Both the position numbers and the translations under genes were made by a program. Below are positions 1 to 5,570 of a DNA stretch of 19,540 bases, piece by piece. This DNA is from an uncultured Clostridia bacterium (GTDB lineage Bacteria > Bacillota_A > Clostridia > TANB77 > CAG-508): the NCBI GenBank assembly GCA_947625985.1, contig CANQQF010000024.1:1-19540 (forward strand), in the 5' to 3' direction. Positions within the stretch are counted from its first letter, which is position 1. Each line of letters opens with the position of its first letter. A model generated the notes under the pieces. It made no database searches. It was not told the DNA's origin and saw only the letters and a program-made list of their open reading frames with translations.

Positions 1-2
1 AA

Positions 3-50
3 ATAGCAGTCATTGAGAGAGGTACTTCAAACAGTATTAATATCAATTGA
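3..50 (+). CDS. possible C-terminal tail of an upstream gene (partial)
   Basis: One forward frame is open from the window edge to a TGA at 48-50 and encodes about 15 residues (IAVIERGTSNSININ). The other two forward frames stop within 14 bases. This is too short to assign a function or to be sure it is coding; it rests only on the open frame and its position ahead of a promoter. Confidence 0.25.
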   Translation: MAVIERGTSNSININ

Positions 51-100
51 GTGTGACATATGTTTGACAAACCTACATTGGAAAAATTTTAAATTTTTTA

Positions 101-130
101 TTGACATTGAAAATTATGTTTTATTATAAT
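101..130 (+). promoter_or_regulatory. sigma-A type promoter for the 218-2448 operon
   Basis: TTGACA at 101-106 and TATAAT at 125-130, both perfect consensus, are separated by 18 bp. Transcription would start near 137, leaving a leader of about 80 nt before the start codon at 218. An A/T-only inverted repeat at 82-99 sits just upstream. Confidence 0.8.
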
Positions 131-217
131 AAAACATGAAAAGTAATAATGAATAGTATATATTATAAAGTTATTAATATTAAAAAATAAAATAAAAAAA
201 AGAGAGGAGAAAAAGAT

Positions 218-1033
218 ATGGTAGAAATATTTAGAGAGGTAGCAGAAAGTGCAATGGACACTAGTTTAAGTAATGTATCAGATGGTACAATACTTCTAAT
301 GGGTATAGTTTTAATACTAATATTAATTGTTTCTATTTTTGCTTTTGGAGTACAAATAGTTTTAGCATTTAAATATCATAAGTACAACAAAAAACAAAAT
401 AGTTTAGGTATGACAGGGCAAGATATTGCAAGGAAAATATTAGACGATAATGACTTACAAAAAATCAAAGTTAAATCAAGTGGTTCAATCCTTTTTGGTA
501 ATAGCTATAGTCATTATTTTAAAAAGGTTAGATTAAGAAGATTAACATGGAAGAAAAAATCTGTAGCTTCTTTAGCAATGGCTTCTCAAAAATCATGTTT
601 AGCTATATTAGATAAAGAAGATGATCCAGATATGAAAACTAGAATTAAGTTAACACCAATTATTTATTTTGGACCAATAGCATTTATTCCACTAGTTATT
701 ATAGGAATATTACTTGATGTTATAATTATAAAAGGACAATCTCCAGTATGTACTATAGCATGTACTGTAATAGGACTCTTAATTTATATAGCTTCATTTA
801 TAATGTCAATAAAGGTACTTAAGACTGAAAAAAAGGCACAAGATAAAGCATATGAATTATTAAAAGAAAATAGTATGGCTACTGATGATGAGCTAGTAAT
901 GTTAAAAGAGTTATTTAAACTTTATAATATTCAATACATTAATGATATGGTTATTTCATTATTAGAACTAATTTATAGAGTTCTACAAATTATAGCTATT
1001 GCTCAACAAAACACTAACACATCAAATGATTAA
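218..1033 (+). CDS. YugP-like (Zn_peptidase_2 family) membrane protein lacking the HExxH motif
   Basis: 271-residue integral membrane protein. Start supported by GAGGAGA at 204-210, 7 nt before ATG. One hydrophobic segment lies near residues 27-52, two more near 147-170 and 177-198, and a final hydrophobic stretch near 245-262. The text after the first segment (KYNKKQNSLGMTGQDIARKILDD, in two parts) and the membrane layout resemble the putative zinc metallopeptidases of the YugP family (PF04298), where GLTGAEVARRILD is typical. In that family a HEVGH-type zinc site sits in the helix before the central membrane pair. Here the equivalent stretch reads QKSCL (residues 124-128, bases 587-601), so His, Glu and the second His are all replaced. 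By inference the protein is a catalytically dead paralogue with a structural or regulatory role. The family call comes from recalled sequence similarity. First gene of a three-gene operon. Confidence 0.65.
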   Translation: MVEIFREVAESAMDTSLSNVSDGTILLMGIVLILILIVSIFAFGVQIVLAFKYHKYNKKQNSLGMTGQDIARKILDDNDLQKIKVKSSGSILFGNSYSHYFKKVRLRRLTWKKKSVASLAMASQKSCLAILDKEDDPDMKTRIKLTPIIYFGPIAFIPLVIIGILLDVIIIKGQSPVCTIACTVIGLLIYIASFIMSIKVLKTEKKAQDKAYELLKENSMATDDELVMLKELFKLYNIQYINDMVISLLELIYRVLQIIAIAQQNTNTSND

Positions 1034-1056
1034 ATATAAAATAAGGGAGTATATTT

Positions 1057-1983
1057 ATGAAGATTGAAGGAGCAAACTTAGGAAAAAAAGAAGTTGAATA
1101 TAGACCATTGTCTGAATATCAACTTTTTACAGATGAAGGACAAGAAATTTTAAAAAAACTTGAACAATTATATTTAAAGTTTCAAGCAGAGAGCAAACAA
1201 ACAGAGGTAAAACCTTTTCCACAAAAAGGGGGAAAAGTAGAAATATCACAAGGAATGGTTAATCATAAATGTTCTAATTCTATAGATTCTTTGAGGACAT
1301 TATCTCAATATGGAATATTAGCAAGTGAATGGTTTGGTGAAATAGAAAGTGAAAAAGAAGGTGTATTTTGTGCTTTTGTTGATAGAATACATTCAGAAGA
1401 ATATGATAAAATAAACGGAAATAGAGCCAAATTAAATAGAGCCAAATTATTAAATGCACAAAGATTAAGATCATTTGGTGATGATGTTATATTATTTTTT
1501 GATACTACAAATCCAATTATGGAGCAATTACTACATTTAGATTATTTTGAATATGAAAAAGTCAAACAGCAAAACCCGGAAAAACTTACTAAAATATATT
1601 CAAAGGATGAAATAGAATTATTTGACTCAATAATTGAACCTTTTTCTCTAAATGGTAAGGATCATCATACAAAAGATATATTGCCATATTGTGATTGGTC
1701 TGCAATTCCAGGTGGAATTCCATCACAATTAGTAAATGGTATATGTACTAAAAGACAAAACTATGATAAAGAATATATTGATGAAGTTTCAAAGTTATTT
1801 CCAAATGCAACTATATTTAATGGAGAATTAGAAATATTGCATACATCCAAAAGGGAGAAAGATACACAGAAATTAGGAGAAGAAACTCTAGAAGAACAAA
1901 AAGATATAGTATTACTAGATGAGATAGAACAAGCACAAGAAAATCAAGTAGAAAAAATTGATAAACAAAAGGAAGGTAAATAG
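1057..1983 (+). CDS. hypothetical protein, 308 aa, possibly ADP-ribosyltransferase-like fold
   Basis: Soluble, with no signal peptide or membrane segment. AGGGAG at 1044-1049 precedes ATG by 7 nt, and the gene starts 23 bp after the YugP-like gene stops. No family is recognised with confidence. Visible landmarks are NHKCSNSIDSLRTLSQYGIL (residues 69-88) followed by ASEWFGEIES, a central DDVILFFDTTNP, and IPGGIPSQLVNGIC near residues 217-230 followed by a YIDEVSKLFPNATIFN block. An early His in an H-x(n)-I-x3-GI(L) context plus a late IP-x3-V-x-GI element recalls ADP-ribosyltransferase-like proteins such as DarT, but this is weak inference. The last 50 residues are Glu/Lys/Gln-rich and probably disordered or coiled. 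Confidence 0.6.
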   Translation: MKIEGANLGKKEVEYRPLSEYQLFTDEGQEILKKLEQLYLKFQAESKQTEVKPFPQKGGKVEISQGMVNHKCSNSIDSLRTLSQYGILASEWFGEIESEKEGVFCAFVDRIHSEEYDKINGNRAKLNRAKLLNAQRLRSFGDDVILFFDTTNPIMEQLLHLDYFEYEKVKQQNPEKLTKIYSKDEIELFDSIIEPFSLNGKDHHTKDILPYCDWSAIPGGIPSQLVNGICTKRQNYDKEYIDEVSKLFPNATIFNGELEILHTSKREKDTQKLGEETLEEQKDIVLLDEIEQAQENQVEKIDKQKEGK

Positions 1984-1995
1984 GAGATATTTAAT

Positions 1996-2448
1996 ATGGT
2001 TGATATTAAATATGCAAATGCATATAATGAAGTACTAGAAATATTAAAATATATTCCATCAGAAGACTATAATAAAATTCCAAAAACTAAAATTGAATTA
2101 TTTGAAATAAATGCAAATAGAAATTATAGTTTTAATTATAATCCAGAACAAACATTAGAAGAACAGAATGTATCAAAAATAGCGAGAGGTATTATAGCAA
2201 TTTTATTTAGAGATTATTGGGCTACTGAAGTTCAGAGAGAAAAAATTATTGCTAAACAAAAATATGATAGAATTAAATTAGAAGAAGAAAAAAAAGCTAA
2301 ATATGATATTGATGTTTTAAAAAATAGAAATAAATTAAGGGAAAATACAGAGTCAAATAATAAAACAAGCCAAGTTTCAATGGTAAAGTATGAAAGATCA
2401 ATTTTTAAAAGAATTATAAATAAAATTAAAGGAATATTTCATAGATAG
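1996..2448 (+). CDS. hypothetical protein, 150 aa
   Basis: Soluble, basic protein. The ribosome site AGGAGA (1982-1987) overlaps the stop codon of the preceding gene, so translation is probably coupled. The N-terminal half has the pattern YANAYNEVLEILKYIPSEDY (residues 6-25), LEEQNVSKIARGIIAILFRDYW (as two adjoining blocks near 54-75) and an ATEVQREKII helix. The rest is Lys/Glu-rich and probably coiled coil, ending in a basic tail with IINKIKGIFHR. No function recognised. Close spacing ties it to the two genes upstream. No strong terminator follows. Confidence 0.7.
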   Translation: MVDIKYANAYNEVLEILKYIPSEDYNKIPKTKIELFEINANRNYSFNYNPEQTLEEQNVSKIARGIIAILFRDYWATEVQREKIIAKQKYDRIKLEEEKKAKYDIDVLKNRNKLRENTESNNKTSQVSMVKYERSIFKRIINKIKGIFHR

Positions 2449-2478
2449 AAAATATCAAATTCACAAAAAGTTTTTAAC

Positions 2479-2515
2479 TTTGACTTTAATTGTCAAGGTC
2501 AAATTTGCGTATAAT
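2479..2515 (+). promoter_or_regulatory. -10 element with overlapping GTCAA inverted repeat upstream of aroK
   Basis: TATAAT lies at 2510-2515. No good -35 lies 17 bp upstream (TTAATT at 2487-2492). That region is instead occupied by an inverted repeat, TTTGAC at 2479-2484 with GTCAAA at 2498-2503, and a further GTCAA at 2492-2496. A weak -35 covered by a palindrome suggests a regulated promoter with an operator; this is inference. Confidence 0.4.
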
Positions 2516-2579
2516 TTAGTTTTTAATGAGTAAAGGTATTTTGGATATTTATGTAGACAAAATTGAAATAAAATTATTT

Positions 2580-2612
2580 AAAGGAGCTCATTAAAGAGCT
2601 CCTTTAGTTTTA
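2580..2612 (+). terminator. terminator or attenuator hairpin 1
   Basis: A perfect 10-bp stem, AAAGGAGCTC (2580-2589) with GAGCTCCTTT (2596-2605), encloses loop ATTAAA. It is followed by AGTTTTATCC, an imperfect U tract. It may terminate the upstream operon or act as an attenuator for aroK. Confidence 0.6.
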
Positions 2613-2622
2613 TCCAAATAAG

Positions 2623-2630
2623 AAGGAGGT
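2623..2630 (+). promoter_or_regulatory. orphan Shine-Dalgarno sequence
   Basis: AAGGAGGT is a near-perfect ribosome binding site, but no ATG, GTG or TTG lies at usable distance downstream; the next 30 bases hold only A/T-rich sequence with stops. It may be a remnant of a deleted gene or part of a structured leader. Confidence 0.4.
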
Positions 2631-2651
2631 AAAAAAATAATATTAAATTAT

Positions 2652-2679
2652 AAAAGAGCTCATTAAAAAGGCTCTTTTT
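2652..2679 (+). terminator. terminator or attenuator hairpin 2
   Basis: The stem AAAAGAGC (2652-2659) pairs with GCTCTTTT (2671-2678) around an 11-nt loop, and one more T follows. It ends about 27 nt before the aroK start codon, so if it terminates it would directly control aroK. Confidence 0.5.
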
Positions 2680-2705
2680 ATATATAAAAAGGAGATGAAG
2701 AGTAA

Positions 2706-3200
2706 ATGAAAAATATAGTTCTTTGTGGTTTCATGGGAACAGGAAAAACAACTATAGGAAAAGAATTGGCGAAAAAAATGAAATATAATTTTATAGATAC
2801 AGATGAATTAATAGAAAAGGAACAAACTATTGCTATAAAAGAAATATTTAAAAAATATGGGGAACTTTATTTTAGAGATTTAGAATATAATGTATGTAAA
2901 AAAATTTCAAAAATGAATGATCAGGTTGTTTCAACAGGTGGAGGAACAATGACTTATGAACGAAATATTCAAACTATAAAACAAGGGAGTATAGTATTTT
3001 TTCTTGATTCATCGTTTTCTGTTATATGTGATCGAATAGGTAAAAGTGATACAAGACCTTTATTCCAAGATAAAATAAAAGCAAAAAAACTTTATGATGA
3101 AAGAAAAAAGAAATATGAAAAGTCAGCAGATTATATTATTGAAGCAGATGGTACTGTAGAAGAAGTAACTAAAAAGATAATTGATAAGCTTATGAACTAA
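2706..3200 (+). CDS. aroK: shikimate kinase
   Basis: Phosphorylates shikimate with ATP to shikimate 3-phosphate, step five of the shikimate pathway, in the cytoplasm. The 164-residue length is normal. All hallmark sites are visible: P-loop GFMGTGKTT (8-16), Mg/shikimate-binding D31 and D33 in IDTDELIE, R57 in FRDLE, the shikimate-binding TGGG (77-80), and the lid Arg in RPLF (117-120). GGAG at 2691-2694 precedes ATG by 11 nt. aroQ follows 40 bp downstream and a chorismate mutase after that, forming a small aromatic-biosynthesis operon. The leader upstream contains two hairpins that may control its transcription. Confidence 0.95.
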   Translation: MKNIVLCGFMGTGKTTIGKELAKKMKYNFIDTDELIEKEQTIAIKEIFKKYGELYFRDLEYNVCKKISKMNDQVVSTGGGTMTYERNIQTIKQGSIVFFLDSSFSVICDRIGKSDTRPLFQDKIKAKKLYDERKKKYEKSADYIIEADGTVEEVTKKIIDKLMN

Positions 3201-3240
3201 CGATATTAAAGAAAAATAATTAGAAAGGAATAATATAAAA

Positions 3241-3678
3241 ATGAAAATATTAGTTTTAAATGGCCCTAATCTTAATATGACAGGAACTAGAAAAAAAGAT
3301 ATTTATGGAAGAGAAACTCTTGAAGAAATAAATGAAAATCTGAGAAAATATGGACAACAATTAGGAATAGAGATAGAATTTTATCAATCAAATCATGAAG
3401 GGAAAATAATAGATGTTATTCATGAAAGTAAAGATAAATATGATGGAGTTGTAATAAATGCAGGAGCATATACACATTATTCGTATGCAATACGTGATGC
3501 AATAGAAGCGGTTGCAGATTATACTCTATATGTAGAGGTACATATGTCAGATATTCATAAAAGAGAAGATTTTAGAAAGATTTCAGTTATTACTGATGTA
3601 TGCGAAAAACAAATAAGTGGTTATGGAAAAGATAGTTATAAGAGAGCAATAGATTTGTTAGTAAAAAAATTGAAATAA
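3241..3678 (+). CDS. aroQ: 3-dehydroquinate dehydratase, type II
   Basis: Converts 3-dehydroquinate to 3-dehydroshikimate by anti elimination, two steps before AroK; type II enzymes are dodecamers. Its 145 residues match the family. Diagnostic sequence: LNGPNLNM at 6-13, R17 and catalytic Y22 on the flexible lid (TGTRKKDIYG), QSNHEG (49-54), N73 in VINAGAYTHYS with H79, and the catalytic H101 in EVHMSDIHKRE with R108. AAAGGAA at 3224-3230 serves as ribosome site. The order aroK then aroQ suggests co-transcription from the promoter near 2510. Confidence 0.95.
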   Translation: MKILVLNGPNLNMTGTRKKDIYGRETLEEINENLRKYGQQLGIEIEFYQSNHEGKIIDVIHESKDKYDGVVINAGAYTHYSYAIRDAIEAVADYTLYVEVHMSDIHKREDFRKISVITDVCEKQISGYGKDSYKRAIDLLVKKLK

Positions 3679-3705
3679 GTAAATTATGTTATAAGGAGAA
3701 AAATT

Positions 3706-4170
3706 ATGAATTTAGATTTAGTAAGAAAAAAATTAGATATGTATGATAATATTATAAAAACTATGATAACTTTAAGGATGTCTTTAATTCCTATAGTTAC
3801 AGATATAAAAATGAAAAATAATATTCCTTTATTTCAACCAAAAAGAGAAGATGAAATATATAAAAATATAGAGAAGTTTTCTGAAGAAAATGGTGTTGAT
3901 ACATTACTTGTAACGCAAATTTATAAGTTGATTATTTCTAATGCTTTAAATATAGAAAAAAAAGTAGCAGAAAATTCTGAAACATCTGTTATAAACAAAG
4001 ATGTCAAAGAGTTTAAAGAAATAGAGGAAAGGTTTAAAAAACTAGACAACATTTTATTAAAAGAAATACCAGAAATTATTTTAGACATAAAAGGAAGTAA
4101 TGATTTATCGGATTTAAATTTAACTGAAAAAGCAACATTATATTATAATAAAAAAACAAAAGAAGATTAA
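3706..4170 (+). CDS. chorismate mutase (AroQ-fold) with C-terminal extension
   Basis: Predicted to convert chorismate to prephenate for Phe/Tyr synthesis. Residues 1-90 fit the all-helical chorismate mutase domain (PF01817). Taking the E. coli PheA mutase active site as template with an offset of 4, R11, R28, K39, R51 and E52 correspond to R7, R24, K35, R47 and E48, all present. D48 becomes Q44, and Q88 becomes E84; a Glu at that last position is known from yeast chorismate mutase. A Lys/Glu-rich tail of about 65 residues (87-154) is not part of the domain and is not recognised. AAGGAG at 3693-3698 gives good spacing, and the gene lies 27 bp after aroQ. The residue-by-residue match makes the call fairly firm without a search. 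Confidence 0.75.
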   Translation: MNLDLVRKKLDMYDNIIKTMITLRMSLIPIVTDIKMKNNIPLFQPKREDEIYKNIEKFSEENGVDTLLVTQIYKLIISNALNIEKKVAENSETSVINKDVKEFKEIEERFKKLDNILLKEIPEIILDIKGSNDLSDLNLTEKATLYYNKKTKED

Positions 4171-4217
4171 TTAAACTTTAATTTGAAGGCTTGAATATCA
4201 TCATAAAAATATCATTC

Positions 4218-4246
4218 TTTACAAATAAAAAATGCTAATATATAAT
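4218..4246 (+). promoter_or_regulatory. promoter of the metallophosphoesterase gene
   Basis: TTTACA at 4218-4223 and TATAAT at 4241-4246 have the optimal 17-bp spacing. Transcription would start near 4253, about 28 nt before ATG at 4281. No hairpin terminator is evident between the chorismate mutase gene and this promoter. Confidence 0.7.
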
Positions 4247-4280
4247 TAACTAAAATATAAAAGGAGTATAGGAGAAAGTT

Positions 4281-5372
4281 ATGGTTTTATCTATAATACT
4301 TACAATTTTGATTTTTGGATTAATGTTTATATACATTTTTTATAGACTAAAAAAATTTTTAAGTTTTTGTAGAATAAAAAATAAAGCTATTACGTGGGTA
4401 ATATTAATATTAGGTTTAATTATTTTAATTAGTTTTTTGTATATTGATCGAGTTAATACAATAACAGTATTTTTACATTTTGTAGTATTCCTAATGATAT
4501 TTGATTTAATATTATGGATTGCAAAAAAAGTATCTAAAAATAATTTAAATTATGGAATTAGCTTTATATGTGCTGTATTAGCTACATCAATTTACTTAGG
4601 ATTAGGTGTATATAATGTATACCATGTATGGGAAACAAGATATGAAGTAGAAGCTACTAAAGATATTGGAGTTGATAACTTTAGAATAGTTCAATTAACA
4701 GATAGTCATCTTGGTACAACTTTAGATGGTGATGAGTTAAATGTATATGTTAATATAATTAATGAAAAAAAGCCAGATATAGTTGTAATTACTGGAGATT
4801 TTGTTGATGATGATACAAGCTTTGAAGATATGGTTAAAGGTACTTCTGCACTAGGAAACTTAAAGACTAATAACGGAGTTTACTTTTCTTATGGAAATCA
4901 TGATAAAGGATATTTCAATTACAGAAATTTTGATGATATAAGATTTAGAGAGGAATTAGAAAAAAACAATGTAGTTATTTTAGAAGATGAAAGTTTAGAT
5001 ATATCAGATAAAATTATATTACTCGGAAGACAAGATACACAAGTTCGTGGAAGAAAAAGTGCACAAGAAATGACAAAAGATTTAAATAAAAATAAATATA
5101 TCGTTGCCTTAGATCATGAGCCAAATGATTATGAAAATGAAAAAGAAGCTCAAATGGATTTAGTATTATCTGGACATTCTCATGGTGGACAAATGATTCC
5201 AATTGGACAGTTAAGTGTTATTTTAGGAATTAATGATAGCTATTATGGATTAGAAAGAAGAGATAATACTACATTTATAGTTAGCTCTGGAATTAGTGAC
5301 TGGGCATTTAAATTTAAAACAGGAACTAAATCAGAATACACAGTTATAGATTTGAAGAATAATAAGAAATAA
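4281..5372 (+). CDS. membrane-anchored metallophosphoesterase (YaeI/YkuE-like)
   Basis: Calcineurin-type phosphoesterase tethered to the membrane. The N-terminal 112 residues form about four membrane helices (near 3-21, 36-54, 59-80, 91-112). The catalytic domain follows with every metal-site motif: D141 and H143 in LTDSHLG, D173 in TGDFVDD, N206-H207 in YGNHD, H279 in ALDHEP, and H299/H301 in SGHSHGGQ. Related YkuE/YaeI enzymes act on lipid-linked phosphate such as UDP-diacylglucosamine or lipid anchors, but the substrate here is not determined by sequence. A ribosome site AAAGGAG precedes ATG, with a second AGGAGA closer. Transcribed from its own promoter and ended by the hairpin at 5448-5492, so probably monocistronic. 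Confidence 0.85.
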   Translation: MVLSIILTILIFGLMFIYIFYRLKKFLSFCRIKNKAITWVILILGLIILISFLYIDRVNTITVFLHFVVFLMIFDLILWIAKKVSKNNLNYGISFICAVLATSIYLGLGVYNVYHVWETRYEVEATKDIGVDNFRIVQLTDSHLGTTLDGDELNVYVNIINEKKPDIVVITGDFVDDDTSFEDMVKGTSALGNLKTNNGVYFSYGNHDKGYFNYRNFDDIRFREELEKNNVVILEDESLDISDKIILLGRQDTQVRGRKSAQEMTKDLNKNKYIVALDHEPNDYENEKEAQMDLVLSGHSHGGQMIPIGQLSVILGINDSYYGLERRDNTTFIVSSGISDWAFKFKTGTKSEYTVIDLKNNKK

Positions 5373-5447
5373 ATTATATACTAAAATTAGAAAAATAGAT
5401 AGTTTATATACAATTTATAAAGTAGCTATAAAATTTAATAGACATAA

Positions 5448-5492
5448 CTTCCTAATTAGATGTTTTATGTTTAATTAGGAAGAATTTTTTTT
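5448..5492 (+). terminator. intrinsic terminator after the metallophosphoesterase gene
   Basis: CTTCCTAATTA (5448-5458) pairs perfectly with TAATTAGGAAG (5472-5482) over 11 bp around a 13-nt loop, followed by AATTTTTTTT. Confidence 0.9.
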
Positions 5493-5510
5493 GCAAAAAA
5501 ATAAAAAAAA

Positions 5511-5540
5511 TGACACAAAAAAATTTTTATATGATATAAT
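5511..5540 (+). promoter_or_regulatory. extended -10 promoter of the M60 protease operon
   Basis: TGATATAAT at 5532-5540 is a perfect extended -10 (TGnTATAAT). A TGACAC element at 5511-5516 supplies a partial -35 with an 18-bp spacer. Transcription would start near 5547, which excludes use of the in-frame ATG at 5550 and supports the start at 5571. Confidence 0.65.
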
Positions 5541-5570
5541 CACATAAGTATGAGAAAAGGAGGAAAATAT

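Larger units (their letters stand above)
2520..2679 (+). promoter_or_regulatory. candidate attenuator leader of the aroK-aroQ operon
   Basis: Two terminator-like hairpins share the 12-mer GAGCTCATTAAA (2584-2595 and 2656-2667). The segment TTTTTAATGAG at 2520-2530, at the predicted 5' end of the transcript, is exactly complementary to CTCATTAAAAA at 2659-2669 and, over nine bases, to CTCATTAAA at 2587-2595. The leader could thus fold into mutually exclusive structures. No known riboswitch class is recognised, so the signal sensed is unknown. Confidence 0.4.

Noticed and set aside
82..99. Inverted repeat of only A and T after the first stop codon
   Set aside because: No G or C in the stem, so a stable terminator is doubtful in this AT-rich DNA.
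2479..2503. GGTCAAA-like element as a CtsR heat-shock operator
   Set aside because: CtsR needs two direct heptads with three-base spacing; here the repeats are inverted or only one base apart.
2526..2594. 22-codon ORF ending inside hairpin 1 (possible leader peptide)
   Set aside because: No ribosome site, ATG only a few bases from the predicted transcript start, and no enrichment in aromatic codons.
5550..5570. Upstream in-frame ATG at 5550 for the M60 protein
   Set aside because: It lies about 10 bp after the -10 box with no ribosome site, and would put polar residues before a standard signal peptide; ATG 5571 has AAAGGAGG at correct spacing.
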